This document shows, piece by piece, positions 36,335 through 45,893 of a stretch of 64,000 nt of DNA. The first letter of the stretch is position 1, and every line of letters begins with the position of its first letter. Under the pieces are notes generated by a model that was not told where the DNA came from, ran no database searches, and saw only the letters and a list, made by a program, of their open reading frames with translations. A program made the position numbers and the translations under genes. The stretch is from CAZXFH01 sp964640055 (GTDB lineage Bacteria > Fidelibacterota > UBA2242 > JAFGTP01), in NCBI GenBank assembly GCA_964640055.1, contig CAZXFH010000007.1, positions 28,721 through 92,720 on the forward strand. Direction: 5' to 3'.

Positions 36335-37722
36335 GAAATCAGAGAACCATTAAAAACTCAGCCTCGGTTTCCGGAGCCGGTTTACATACCGGGGTGAAGA
36401 GCAGGGTAACCTTTTTGCCGGCCCCTGAGAACACCGGCTATGTCTTTGTGCGGACCGATCTGAAGGATCGGCCGCAGATCGCCGCTGATATCGACCATGT
36501 AGTTGATATTTCCCGAGGCACCACGATTGCCCAAAACGGCTATCAGGTCCATACTGTGGAACATGTGCTGGCGGCCCTGACAGGTCTGGGGATCGATAAT
36601 GCCTATATTGAAGTTAACAATATTGAACCTCCGGTATGTGATGGCAGCGCGATCGAATTTGTCAAAGCCCTGCAAAAGGCCACCATTGTAGAACAGAATA
36701 TCCCCCAGCAGGAACTGGTTATCGATAAAATTATCACTTATGCTGATCATGAGAATGGGGTGGATATTCATATTGTACCTGCCGAAACCTTTTCCATAAC
36801 CTTTTTAATAGATTATAAAATACCGGCTTTGGGAACGCAATATAGCACGACCTATTCCCTGGAAGAAGAATTTATCCGGGATTACGCGCCTGCCCGGACC
36901 TTTTGCTTTCTCAGTGAAATTGAAGAATTGAAGGAACAAAATTTAATAAAAGGCGGGGATGTTGATAATGCCATCGTGTTTGTCGATAAGAAAATTGACC
37001 AGGAGGAGGTTAATCGGATCAAGAACCTGTTTAGTGTATCCAGTGAAGTGGTCTTAGGGAATAATGGTATTTTGAATAATATTGAGTTGCGCTTCTACAA
37101 CGAGCCGGTCCGCCATAAAGTCCTGGATTTAATCGGTGATTTTGCGCTGTTGGGAATGCCGATCGTCGGCCACGTAATTGCCGCCCGCAGCGGCCATTCT
37201 CATAATGTCAAACTGGTAAAGAAGATCCGCAAAGAGTATGAAAAGACGCTGATCCGTAAGAAATATCAGGATACCGCCGTTGCGGATGCCTTTTTGGATA
37301 TTGCCGGTATTGAAAAAATTATGCCGCATCGTTATCCCTTTTTATTGTTGGACCGGATTGTGGATTTAAATCCGCAGGAGAAAGTAACCGCCTTGAAGAA
37401 TGTAAGCATTAATGAACACTTTTTTCAGGGCCATTTTCCCGGCAAACGGATCATGCCGGGCGTCCTAATTGTGGAAGCCCTGGCCCAGGCCGGTGGTTTT
37501 TTACTCTTAAATTCCGAGGAACAGGCCGATAAAAAATTGGTCTTCTTTTCCGGTATTGATAAGGTCCGTTTTCGGAAACCTGTCGTCCCCGGAGATCAAC
37601 TGCGCCTGGAAGTGGAAATGGTTCAACACCGACTGCGCATGTGTAAAATGCACGGTGTGGCTTATGTGGATGGCAAACCGGTCACCGAAGCCGACATGCT
37701 GGCTTCTATTGTAGATAAATAG
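36331..37722 (+). CDS. lpxC-fabZ: Bifunctional LpxC-FabZ fusion (UDP-acyl-GlcNAc deacetylase / 3-hydroxyacyl-ACP dehydratase)
   Basis: Fusion protein, 463 aa, starting at GTG. The LpxC half (about 1-300) removes acetate from UDP-3-O-acyl-GlcNAc, the committed lipid A step. Zinc ligands are seen as HTVEH (H74, H78), and the catalytic HKVLD at H262-D266. The FabZ half (about 320-463) dehydrates 3-hydroxyacyl-ACP for fatty-acid elongation: MPHRYPFLLLDRIV, HFFQGHFPGKRIMPG with H368, and E382 in IVEALAQAGG. Both active sites are complete. This fusion is a hallmark of Bacteroidetes/Chlorobi and relatives and supports the FCB placement. Overlaps lpxD by 4 bases; 3 bp before lpxA. Confidence 0.97.
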   Translation: MRNQRTIKNSASVSGAGLHTGVKSRVTFLPAPENTGYVFVRTDLKDRPQIAADIDHVVDISRGTTIAQNGYQVHTVEHVLAALTGLGIDNAYIEVNNIEPPVCDGSAIEFVKALQKATIVEQNIPQQELVIDKIITYADHENGVDIHIVPAETFSITFLIDYKIPALGTQYSTTYSLEEEFIRDYAPARTFCFLSEIEELKEQNLIKGGDVDNAIVFVDKKIDQEEVNRIKNLFSVSSEVVLGNNGILNNIELRFYNEPVRHKVLDLIGDFALLGMPIVGHVIAARSGHSHNVKLVKKIRKEYEKTLIRKKYQDTAVADAFLDIAGIEKIMPHRYPFLLLDRIVDLNPQEKVTALKNVSINEHFFQGHFPGKRIMPGVLIVEALAQAGGFLLLNSEEQADKKLVFFSGIDKVRFRKPVVPGDQLRLEVEMVQHRLRMCKMHGVAYVDGKPVTEADMLASIVDK

Positions 37723-37725
37723 CCT

Positions 37726-38499
37726 ATGGCAGATATTCATCCCACTGCAATTGTTGATCATAAAGCATCTTTAGGTAAAAATGTGAGCGTAGGTCCTTTC
37801 AGCTGGATCCGCGAAGATGTAGTGATCGGGAATAATTGTAGGATTGGCTCCCATGTGGTTATCCTGCCCCACACCACACTTGGGAAGGACTGTCATGTAT
37901 GCCATCATGTGGTCATTGGGGAAGTACCGCAGGATCTCAAGTTCGGTGGCGAAGAGACCGCGGTGGAGATCGGTGATCGCACGGTAATCCGGGAGTTTGT
38001 CACTATTAATCGCGCTACTAATTACAACCGGAAGACAGTCGTCGGAAAAGATTGTCTGTTAATGGCTTATGTGCATATTGCCCATGACTGTATTTTGGGA
38101 GACCGCGTAATTCTGGCCAATGCTGTCAACCTGGCCGGGCATGTAGTGATTGAGGACTGGGCGATCTTGGGGGGTATGGTTGGAATCCATCAATTCGTCC
38201 GCATCGGCCAACACAGCCTGATTGGCGGTGGATTCCGGGCAACCAAGGATGTGCCGCCTTTTATTATTGCCGCCGGCGAACCAATCGCTTTCCGGGGGCT
38301 GAATGTCACCGGCTTGAAACGGCGCGGTTTTTCCAAAGAGGCGATTGCCGCCATTAAGCGTGCATATCGGCTAATCTACCGTTCCCAATATAATGTCTCT
38401 GCCGCTCTAAAAATTATCAAGCAGGATGGTGAGCTCACCCCGCCGGTGCAGGATATTGTGGCCTTTGTTGCCAAAAGCAATCGGGGTCTGATCAAATAA
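37726..38499 (+). CDS. lpxA: UDP-N-acetylglucosamine O-acyltransferase
   Basis: First step of lipid A synthesis: transfers a 3-hydroxyacyl chain from ACP to the 3-OH of UDP-GlcNAc. 257 aa, the usual length. Left-handed beta-helix with hexapeptide repeats through about residue 185, then a helical C-terminus (LKRRGFSKEAIAAIKRAYRLIYRS). Catalytic His120 in VHIAHDCILG. Other signatures: HPTAIVDHKASLG, FGGEETAVEIGDRTVIREFVTINR, GGMVGIHQFVRIG. Ends in a terminator that overlaps its stop codon. lpxB is not in the window. Confidence 0.96.
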   Translation: MADIHPTAIVDHKASLGKNVSVGPFSWIREDVVIGNNCRIGSHVVILPHTTLGKDCHVCHHVVIGEVPQDLKFGGEETAVEIGDRTVIREFVTINRATNYNRKTVVGKDCLLMAYVHIAHDCILGDRVILANAVNLAGHVVIEDWAILGGMVGIHQFVRIGQHSLIGGGFRATKDVPPFIIAAGEPIAFRGLNVTGLKRRGFSKEAIAAIKRAYRLIYRSQYNVSAALKIIKQDGELTPPVQDIVAFVAKSNRGLIK

Positions 38500-38534
38500 A
38501 CAGAGCCCAAAAAAGGGTCTGTTTATATTTTTTT
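38496..38534 (+). terminator. Rho-independent terminator after lpxA
   Basis: Stem ATAAACAGA-(g)-CCC / GGG-TCTGTTTAT with an AAAAAA loop and one bulged base, followed by ATTTTTTTT. It overlaps the lpxA stop codon and separates the lipid A genes from the next small gene. Confidence 0.85.
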
Positions 38535-38595
38535 GCTGCTTTAATACAATAAATTGATTGCATAAATTTAACACTATGACCATTACGGAGTATTT

Positions 38596-39312
38596 GTGAA
38601 ACACCGCTTAAACATAATTGTATTTTTGATTTGTCTGATTGGCAGTCCCATGTTGGTGGGCGCGCAGGGGGTGGATCTCTCAAATCTACCGGCCGGGGCC
38701 TTGCGTTCCCGAATGAAGCGGATCATGGCGGCTTTGAGCCCGGATATGGAGGTGCCCTTACCTATGTTTGCCGAATCCCGGGGACCCCACCTCTTTGTGG
38801 CCTCCAAGGCGCTGACCCTGAGTACGCGTTACAATCATGGCCTTACGGAGCAACCCAGCTTCTGGGGTGCTATTCTGATTACCCCGAATCTTACCCTGGC
38901 CGGCTACCAGGCAGCCACCCAAATGAAAACGGACAACCTGACCAGTTACGGGCCGGCGGTTGGTCTGCGTTGGGGAGATTTGACAACCCCCTACATTTTC
39001 CAGCTGGCCATCAATCATGTCTATGGCCTTGATGACTTTCACTGGCGGAATATTTATACTGGGATTTCCAGATACTTCCGCTGGCAAAAATGGGCTTGCT
39101 CCCTGGGATTTGTCTATCATACCAACCGGTGTAAATTGCATATTGAAAATCATCTGTCAAATACTGAGACTTTTAAGACCAGCAAAAATATTGCGCTCCA
39201 TTATTTTAAAGGGGGGCTTTATTATCAGTTCAAACAGGCCACTTTAGGGATGGATTTGTCCGCCTCCCAAGATATCTTAACCGGCCGGTTAATGCTGGTT
39301 TTAGTCCTGTGA
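38596..39312 (+). CDS. Exported protein, probably small outer-membrane barrel
   Basis: Unrecognised exported protein, 238 aa, starting at GTG (38596) with CGGAG upstream. Signal peptide MKHRLNIIVFLICLIGSPMLVGAQ. The mature part has amphipathic strands with aromatic girdles (LTLSTRYNHGLT, WGAILITPNLTLAGYQ, WACSLGFVYHTNRCKLHIEN, GGLYYQFKQATLGMDLSAS) and ends in GRLMLVLVL, which suits an 8- to 10-stranded barrel. It lies between lpxA and dxr within the envelope block, so an envelope role is likely, but the function is unknown. Confidence 0.65.
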   Translation: MKHRLNIIVFLICLIGSPMLVGAQGVDLSNLPAGALRSRMKRIMAALSPDMEVPLPMFAESRGPHLFVASKALTLSTRYNHGLTEQPSFWGAILITPNLTLAGYQAATQMKTDNLTSYGPAVGLRWGDLTTPYIFQLAINHVYGLDDFHWRNIYTGISRYFRWQKWACSLGFVYHTNRCKLHIENHLSNTETFKTSKNIALHYFKGGLYYQFKQATLGMDLSASQDILTGRLMLVLVL

Positions 39313-39341
39313 ATTTAAATGAGTTAACTTGATAGAAATAC

Positions 39342-40496
39342 ATGAAACGAATATCCATATTAGGTTCAACCGGTTCTATTGGCAGCAACACACTGAAAGT
39401 TATTAGTGCTAATCCGGATGCTTATAGCGTGGCCTATTTAACAGCAGGGAGGAATGCCAAGCGGCTAATCAAACAGGCCCGGCAGTCTCGGCCGCGCGCG
39501 GTTGCCATTGCCGATGAGACGCAGTATGCTAAAGTGAAAGCGGCCTTGCAGTCGGAAGGGATCAGGGTGTATGCGGGAAAACAAGGCATTCTGGAAATCG
39601 CCGGCCGGGAGGATGTGGACCTGGTAGCCAATGCCATTGTGGGTGCGGCCGGACTGGAACCGACTTATGTCAGTCTGCAGGCGGGCAAAAATATTGCCCT
39701 TTCCAATAAGGAATCCCTGGTCATGGCCGGTGAAATTATTATGCGGTTGGCAGAGCAAAATAAGTGTCAATTGTTGCCGGTGGATAGTGAGCACAGCGCT
39801 ATCTGGCAATGTTTGAACGGGGAGCCTCCGGATAGTGTCCGCCGTATTTTACTGACCGGTTCCGGTGGTCCTTTCCGGCAAACACCACTCAAAGAGTTCG
39901 CAACTATCACACCTGAAATGGCCCTGCAGCATCCCACCTGGAATATGGGCAAAAAGATCACCATTGATTCGGCCACTATGATGAATAAAGGGCTGGAAAT
40001 CATTGAGGCCCGCTGGCTGTTTGAGGTAAGTGCCGAAAATATTGAGGTGGTAATCCATCCCCAGTCCATTATCCATTCCATGGTTGAGTTCAGAGACGGG
40101 TCGATTAAAGCCCAGTTGGGTATCCCGGATATGAAACTGCCGATCCAGTATGCCCTCTATTATCCCCAACGTCAACCGGTACAATGGGAGCAGACCGATT
40201 TTGCGCGTATTAAAGCACTGACCTTTGAAACACCTGATGTTAAAAAATTTCCGGCCCTGCGCCTGGCGCGTGAAGCCCTGCGCAGCGGGGGAACCGCACC
40301 GGCAATATTAAATGTTATGAACGAAATAGCAGTGTATGCCTTTTTAAATAAAACCCTTAAATTTACGCAGATTTCCCGGTTGGTGGAGCAGGCCTTGAGC
40401 CATATTAAGATTGTTCGGCAACCGGAACTGGAAGATATCCTGAATGTGCCGCCGCTGGTAGCGGAATTTTTTGAACGACGGGCCAAGCAGCCCTGA
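39342..40496 (+). CDS. dxr: 1-deoxy-D-xylulose-5-phosphate reductoisomerase
   Basis: Second enzyme of the MEP isoprenoid pathway: NADPH-dependent conversion of 1-deoxyxylulose 5-phosphate to MEP. It feeds IPP to UppS upstream. 384 aa. NADPH-binding GSTGSIGSNTL (about 8-18), LSNKESLVMAGE, substrate and metal site LPVDSEHSAIWQCL, the loop GGPFRQTPLKEFATITPEMALQHPTW, then ATMMNKGLEIIEARWLF. All typical. It is 29 bp after the small outer-membrane gene and 33 bp before rseP. Confidence 0.97.
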   Translation: MKRISILGSTGSIGSNTLKVISANPDAYSVAYLTAGRNAKRLIKQARQSRPRAVAIADETQYAKVKAALQSEGIRVYAGKQGILEIAGREDVDLVANAIVGAAGLEPTYVSLQAGKNIALSNKESLVMAGEIIMRLAEQNKCQLLPVDSEHSAIWQCLNGEPPDSVRRILLTGSGGPFRQTPLKEFATITPEMALQHPTWNMGKKITIDSATMMNKGLEIIEARWLFEVSAENIEVVIHPQSIIHSMVEFRDGSIKAQLGIPDMKLPIQYALYYPQRQPVQWEQTDFARIKALTFETPDVKKFPALRLAREALRSGGTAPAILNVMNEIAVYAFLNKTLKFTQISRLVEQALSHIKIVRQPELEDILNVPPLVAEFFERRAKQP

Positions 40497-40529
40497 AAAT
40501 ATTGTTTATAGAAAGGACTAACGCAAAAT

Positions 40530-41606
40530 ATGCTGAGTGTCATCGGTATTATCGTGGTTATCGGAGGAGTTGTCTTTTTCCATGAATTGGGACACTTTGT
40601 CTTTGCCAAATTGAGTGGCATGCGGGTAGAGACTTTTTCACTGGGGTTCCCGCCAAAATTAATCAGTAAGAAAATCGGTGAAACTGAGTATTGTATTTCT
40701 GCGATTCCCTTGGGTGGTTTTGTGAAAGTGTCCGGGGTGATCGATGAGAGTATGGATACGGAAAAGGCCGGTGATACTGAAGACCCCAAATCCTTTGCTA
40801 CGAAGAGTATCCCTAAAAAACTGTCCTTCATCAGCGGAGGCGTGCTGTTTAATATCTTTTTTGCCTTTATTATCTTTGCCATTTTGGTGGCTTTTACCGG
40901 GATCTATGAGCCCAATCCCGCTCCGGTGGTGGCACAAGTGGTACCGGATATGCCGGCGGATTCCGTGGGTATTGCAGCCGGGGACAGCATTCTGGCAGTA
41001 AACGGAATCGCTACACCCACTTGGTCAAAAATGACCGAAATTATTCATGCCCGGCCCCGGGATACCGTACACATTAAATTTCAACGTGCGACAGAGATCT
41101 ATACCAGGTCAGTGCCCACAGTGCAGCAAAAAATCATGCGGGATGGGCAATTGGTGAATGTGGGCATGATCGGTATCAGTCCTCAGCAGACCCATCGCTC
41201 CGCTGGTTTTTTTGAGGTCCTTGGACACGGAGCGGCCAATACCTGGTACTGGCTGAAAGTCACTGTGATTTCTCTGAAATCCTTAATGACGGGAGAAGCT
41301 TCTTTTAAAAACCTGGGCGGTCCGATCTTTATCGCCAAATTAGCCGGTGAATCGGCTAAATCGGGGCTCTCTTCGCTTGTGGGGCTGATGGCGATTATCA
41401 GTATTAATTTGGCCTTGATCAATATTTTACCGATTCCGGCCCTGGACGGGGGGCATTTTGTGATTGTCACTATCGAAGGTATCATTAAACGGCCGCTATC
41501 GAACACCACCAAGATCCGTATTCAGCAGATTGGCATGGTCATTATTCTCATTTTAATGGTACTGGTCTTTTATAATGATATTTTACGGTTGATCAGAGGG
41601 TTTTAG
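40530..41606 (+). CDS. rseP: RIP metalloprotease RseP (site-2 protease)
   Basis: Inner-membrane M50 zinc protease that cleaves transmembrane segments, for example of anti-sigma factors or signal peptides. 358 aa. HELGH (H18, E19, H22) in the first membrane segment, a single PDZ domain about 125-210 (ADSVGIAAGDSILAVNGIATPTW), and the second metal-site motif NILPIPALDGG with D306. The protein has four membrane segments as expected, though only one PDZ is clear where E. coli has two. Last gene of the envelope block; convergent with the dehydrogenase gene 31 bp away. Confidence 0.95.
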   Translation: MLSVIGIIVVIGGVVFFHELGHFVFAKLSGMRVETFSLGFPPKLISKKIGETEYCISAIPLGGFVKVSGVIDESMDTEKAGDTEDPKSFATKSIPKKLSFISGGVLFNIFFAFIIFAILVAFTGIYEPNPAPVVAQVVPDMPADSVGIAAGDSILAVNGIATPTWSKMTEIIHARPRDTVHIKFQRATEIYTRSVPTVQQKIMRDGQLVNVGMIGISPQQTHRSAGFFEVLGHGAANTWYWLKVTVISLKSLMTGEASFKNLGGPIFIAKLAGESAKSGLSSLVGLMAIISINLALINILPIPALDGGHFVIVTIEGIIKRPLSNTTKIRIQQIGMVIILILMVLVFYNDILRLIRGF

Positions 41607-41637
41607 GATCTCTTCGGTCGCTTTTACCCTCTGGCAT

Positions 41638-43281
41638 TTACTTCATCTTTCCCCGGCGGACCATGTCTTTGATGCGCTGGATATGTCCTCGTCCGAGGCC
41701 CTTGACTTCACAATCCAATTCAAAGTAGCGGCGGATTTGTTGATCGCTTAACATGCCAAAGCAATCGATGATCGCGGCTGGCTGCCCGAGGTGGGCAACG
41801 ACTGTGTCCGGGTCCAGCTTTAAATAGGCTGCGTGTCGGACCGCCAGCACCACGCAATCCATACCGGCAAGTGCTTTTTCGAGATCCTTTTGAACCGTGA
41901 TGTCTTTTAATTTTGCCTGATTGCGAAAGAATTGTTTTTTGCTGTGATCCGCCATAGGCGGGACATCCTGATTGATAAACTCCCACCACTTTTTTACATA
42001 AGGGTCGTGCGCAAAGGGTTCGGCACCCATTTCCGCTAACTTGCGGATAATGATCTCCGAGCCGCTGTAGCGAGTATCCCCGACATCCTCGCGATAGGAC
42101 GCCCCCAGTATCAGCACTTTAGCCGTGGCCACGGTTTTGTTCATGTTTCGCAAAGCATCCCGCACCAGCTCAGCGGCATGTAAAGAACGGGTATCATTAA
42201 TATCTATTGCCAGCGGCGTAAATTTAAAAATGCGCTCTTCAAAGCCCAGGATATGCTTATAAGACCAGACCCCCAGACCGCCGTCTTTAGGCAGGCAATA
42301 ACCCCCGATTCCCGGTCCCGGAAAGATAATATTATCATGGGTGGGACGCACTTTAATGGCCTGAATGACCTTTAAGATATCCACTCCGTTCCGCTCGGCA
42401 AAGAGACTCCATTCATCCATAAAGGCTAATAAAGTAGCCCGGTAGGAATTTTCCACTATTTTGGCTGTCTCGGACTCGATGGGACGATCCAGAACAGTCA
42501 GAGGATATTCATCCGTATTGAGGACTTCGTTCAGGAATTTTTCCACCCGCTGACGGGATTCCTGATTAATGCCGGCACAGACGCGCCAGAAGTCCCGGAT
42601 ACTGGCCACATACTGTTTGCCCGGCATCACCCGTTCATAGCTGTGCGCGATCAAAGGTTCACTGGTGATGGAACGTTCCTTGAATAGTTTTTTAATTGTG
42701 GGATAGGCAATATGTTCAGTGGTGCCCGGTGGCACCGTGGTTTCGATTAACACCAGTGTGTTGGGTTGGATATATTCGCCGATCACACCCAGAGATTTTT
42801 CCAGGGCCTTGATATCAGCATAACCGGAATGCACATTGCCCAGCTCCACTTTGCTATAGTCGCACTGCACATCCACAACCACCACATCGGCCAGGGCCAG
42901 AGCCTCGTAGGAAAAAGAAGCGATCAGGGTTTTTTTGTCCTTAACACAGCGTTTGATCATCGGCGCTACTTCCGGATCCTCAGCCTCCACGGGTGCCTCG
43001 CCCCGGTTGATCAGGGGTATTTTCCAAAAACTGCGCACACTGGGACGCTGCATGCCGATCACAAACTTGGTTGATTGACTCTTCTGATCTTCGGTATCTG
43101 CAATAATAGCGGCCATGACCGCACCCACAAAGCCGACTCCCATGACCACCACTATCTCGCGGCCCTGTTTACGCTGTTCAGCAACAATTTGATGCAGTTT
43201 GTTGAATTCCTTTTCATAATCCTTTTCAACCGGTAAAGCAAAAGCCTCCCCTCTGGGACTTACCGATGTCAGTCCGCTCAT
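41638..43281 (-). CDS. Nucleotide-sugar dehydrogenase (UDP-glucose/UDP-ManNAc DH family)
   Basis: NAD-dependent enzyme oxidising a UDP- or GDP-sugar to its uronic acid for exopolysaccharide or O-antigen. 547 aa, longer than the usual 430. An N-terminal extension of about 45 residues precedes the Rossmann motif VVVMGVGFVGAVMAA. Then IETTVPPGTTEHIAYP, EVGHS-region equivalents, and the catalytic Cys in GPGIGGYCLPKDGG. The C-terminal domain has ILGASYREDVGDTRYSGSEII and AHDPYVKKWWE, then a basic tail (GRGHIQRIKDMVRRGKMK). Strong RBS AGGAGG. It is isolated from other sugar genes here, so the substrate cannot be named. Confidence 0.88.
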   Translation of the reverse strand: MSGLTSVSPRGEAFALPVEKDYEKEFNKLHQIVAEQRKQGREIVVVMGVGFVGAVMAAIIADTEDQKSQSTKFVIGMQRPSVRSFWKIPLINRGEAPVEAEDPEVAPMIKRCVKDKKTLIASFSYEALALADVVVVDVQCDYSKVELGNVHSGYADIKALEKSLGVIGEYIQPNTLVLIETTVPPGTTEHIAYPTIKKLFKERSITSEPLIAHSYERVMPGKQYVASIRDFWRVCAGINQESRQRVEKFLNEVLNTDEYPLTVLDRPIESETAKIVENSYRATLLAFMDEWSLFAERNGVDILKVIQAIKVRPTHDNIIFPGPGIGGYCLPKDGGLGVWSYKHILGFEERIFKFTPLAIDINDTRSLHAAELVRDALRNMNKTVATAKVLILGASYREDVGDTRYSGSEIIIRKLAEMGAEPFAHDPYVKKWWEFINQDVPPMADHSKKQFFRNQAKLKDITVQKDLEKALAGMDCVVLAVRHAAYLKLDPDTVVAHLGQPAAIIDCFGMLSDQQIRRYFELDCEVKGLGRGHIQRIKDMVRRGKMK

Positions 43282-43440
43282 TATTAACCTCCTACTATAT
43301 AATTATTCAGATAATGGGAATATCCAGACTAAGCATAGTTAAATTTAGCTTTATCCTGTTTATAAATCAAGGCGACACTTGGTTTTGGTTATACTGTATA
43401 AAAAACTGAAATTGATTAAGCAATGCGTTTAAAAAATGGA

Positions 43441-43470
43441 AAAGGTGGGAAGAACGACCTCCCCACCTTA
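43441..43470 (-). terminator. Rho-independent terminator after the OPT transporter gene
   Basis: Stem AAGGTGGG / CCCACCTT (8 bp) at 43442-43469. On the minus strand it is followed by TTCCATTTTTT, which fits the end of the transporter transcript. Confidence 0.75.
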
Positions 43471-43503
43471 TAATTATATTCTGCGATCTAATGCGAGAAC
43501 AGA

Positions 43504-45510
43504 TTATTTTTTTACCCGGGTGGCATCCCAGTACATATAGATGCAAAGCAGCACGAACATGACAAATCCCAGCACTTCACCCCCGGAAGATTCGGACCAG
43601 TGCTCAGTTCCCAGGGCGTGCATTATACTCCAGTCGGCATTGATCCATTGTTTACCGAAGAAAACAATAAAAGCCGAGACCACGCCCATAATGGCGCCGC
43701 CGGCAATAAAACCGGAAGCGATCAGGGTGCCTTTTTCCTTGCGTTTTTTGGCCAGCTTTTTATCAGAAGTACTTTTGCTGACCAGATGGGCAATGATACC
43801 GCCCACCAGAATGGGTGTGTTCAGGTAGATGGGCAGATACATGCCCAGGGCAAAGGCCAGCGGAGAAACCCCCAGCAGTTCCAGAATGATGGCCACAAAA
43901 ACACCGGCCATATAGAGCAGCCAGGGGGCCTGGGCACCGGTCATGAGCGGTTCCAGGACAGCGGCCATGGCCGAAGCCTGAGGCGCTTCCAGACCACCGG
44001 GACCGAAACCATAGGTTTTATACAATACTAAAATAACGATACCCACCGCAGCGGAGGCGAATAGCGCACCCAGAAATTTATAGCGCTGCTGATTGCGGGG
44101 CGTGGTGCCGATCCAGTAACCGATTTTCAAGTCGGAAATAAAGGCGCCGGACATGGACAGGGCCGTACAGACCACCCCCCCGATCAAAAGCGCGGCTAAC
44201 ATGCCTTTGTTGCCGGACAGACCCACATTAACCAGAATCACGGAAGAAAGGATCAAGGTCATCAGGGTCATCCCGGAAACCGGATTGGTGCCCACAATCG
44301 CAATGGCCCGCGCCGCAACCGTGGTAAAGAGAAAAGCAATAATCGCCACGATTAACAGGCCGGTAACCGCATGGCCTAGGTTTTGGACGACACCAAACTG
44401 GAAGAAAATAAAAATGCCTACAAAGGCCAGAATGAGGAAAATGGCGATCCATTTCATTTTGATATCGGTCTGGGTACGCGGTGCTTCGGCGGCGCCACCC
44501 ATCTCAATACCACCAAAAAGTTCTTTGGCCGCCAGTTTAAAAGCACCGACAATAATTTTTGAAGACTTGAGAATGCCAATGATACCAGCGGCGGCAATCC
44601 CGCCGATCCCGATATGGCGGACAAAATTATTGAAAATCTGCTGCGGGAGCATCTCACTGATCGGTATATTGGCCTGTAAAATGGGTTCGGGAATATACTG
44701 TCCGATAAAATAGACCGCCGGAATGAGCACCCACCAGGAGAGAAAGGAGCCGCAAGCGATGATCAGGGCAAAGCGCAGGCCCACAATATAACCCAGGCCC
44801 ATCACGGCCGCGCCAATATTAATTTTAAGAACCAGTTTAACCTTATCGGCCAGGAGTGCGCCCCATTTGAATACCTGGGTGGAGACCACCTCTTTCCAGA
44901 AGCCCAGTCCGGAAATAAAAAAGTCGTATAAACCACCTACGATGGCGGCCGAAACCAGAATTTTGGCTTGCTCGCCGCCGGCTTCACCGGCCACTAATAC
45001 CTCTGTAGTGGCGGTGGCTTCGGGAAAGGGAAATTCACCATGCATGTCCTTAACGAAAAATTTGCGAAAGGGAATCAGAAACAGAATACCCAGGATCCCA
45101 CCGAAGAGGGAGGCCAGAAAGATCTGCAAGTAACTCACATCCAGCCCCAGAATATATAATCCCGGAATAGTGAAAATCGCGCCGGCCACGATTACCCCGG
45201 AAGAAGAACCGATCGACTGAATGATTACATTCTCCTGCAGCGCGTTTTTGCGTTTGGTCAGCACAGACCAGCCCACAGCCAGAATGGCAATCGGGATCGC
45301 CGCCTCAAAGACCTGACCGATTTTTAGGCCCAGATAGGCCGCCGCCATAGAGAATAACACTGCATAAAACAAACCCCATAGCACAGAATACCAGGTGATT
45401 TCCGGCAAATGTTTTTCCGCCGGGACAATCGGCACATACTCCTCATCCGGTTTTAATTTGCGGTAGGCATTTTCAGGAAGTTTTACCGCTTGTTTTGCTG
45501 ATTTAGCCAT
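43504..45510 (-). CDS. OPT-family oligopeptide/metal-chelate transporter
   Basis: Inner-membrane transporter of the OPT family, 668 aa with about 15 hydrophobic segments. OPT features: EITWYSVLWGLFYAVLFSMAAAYLGLKIGQ, LQENVIIQSIGSSSGVIVAGAIFTIPGLYILG, and HGEFPFPEATATTEVLVAGEAGG. C-terminal repeats include PASAMAAVLEPLMTG-like text and VGGIIAHLVSKSTSDKKLAKKRKEKG. Bacterial OPT proteins import oligopeptides or metal-siderophore-type compounds with protons. The start has AAGGGG upstream and the gene ends with a terminator. It stands alone on the minus strand. Confidence 0.92.
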   Translation of the reverse strand: MAKSAKQAVKLPENAYRKLKPDEEYVPIVPAEKHLPEITWYSVLWGLFYAVLFSMAAAYLGLKIGQVFEAAIPIAILAVGWSVLTKRKNALQENVIIQSIGSSSGVIVAGAIFTIPGLYILGLDVSYLQIFLASLFGGILGILFLIPFRKFFVKDMHGEFPFPEATATTEVLVAGEAGGEQAKILVSAAIVGGLYDFFISGLGFWKEVVSTQVFKWGALLADKVKLVLKINIGAAVMGLGYIVGLRFALIIACGSFLSWWVLIPAVYFIGQYIPEPILQANIPISEMLPQQIFNNFVRHIGIGGIAAAGIIGILKSSKIIVGAFKLAAKELFGGIEMGGAAEAPRTQTDIKMKWIAIFLILAFVGIFIFFQFGVVQNLGHAVTGLLIVAIIAFLFTTVAARAIAIVGTNPVSGMTLMTLILSSVILVNVGLSGNKGMLAALLIGGVVCTALSMSGAFISDLKIGYWIGTTPRNQQRYKFLGALFASAAVGIVILVLYKTYGFGPGGLEAPQASAMAAVLEPLMTGAQAPWLLYMAGVFVAIILELLGVSPLAFALGMYLPIYLNTPILVGGIIAHLVSKSTSDKKLAKKRKEKGTLIASGFIAGGAIMGVVSAFIVFFGKQWINADWSIMHALGTEHWSESSGGEVLGFVMFVLLCIYMYWDATRVKK

Positions 45511-45626
45511 GTTGACCCCTTCAATTAATTAAGATTGAACTGCCGGTTTATTTATTATGTAAAAAATATCTGCATCTTCGGGGGTAGTCCTGTCTATATA
45601 TTAGCCTGAATATTACCACAGCACGC

Positions 45627-45893
45627 TTAGTGTGCTTTATTGATAATACAGCTTTTTATATGATCGGAAAGCGTATCATACAGGCGGTCGATCTCTTCAT
45701 CGGGCAGGGAGTCCAACCAATGGCGTACGCGCCGGGCGTATTTCCGGGCCCACTTAAAGTAGGCGGCCTTGCCAATGTCGCAGCCCTCCTGTTGGCTGCA
45801 CAGCCATTTGTACTTCTCCATTTCAGAGATCTGAATACCCATCTCTTTCTCATGCCGGGATAAGCAGATGCGTTCCGCGACTCTTTTTACCAT
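45627..45893 (-). CDS. Small conserved-looking protein, function unknown
   Basis: 88-aa frame (MVKRVAERICLSRHEKEMG, then ISEMEKYKWLCSQQEGCDIGK). It is helical and charged, with two Cys in the middle that might be functional (C51/C57-like spacing in CSQQEGC) and a C-terminal helix LPDEEIDRLYDTLSDHI. No strong RBS is visible. The balanced composition favours a real gene over a shadow frame. No family recognised. Confidence 0.45.
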   Translation of the reverse strand: MVKRVAERICLSRHEKEMGIQISEMEKYKWLCSQQEGCDIGKAAYFKWARKYARRVRHWLDSLPDEEIDRLYDTLSDHIKSCIINKAH

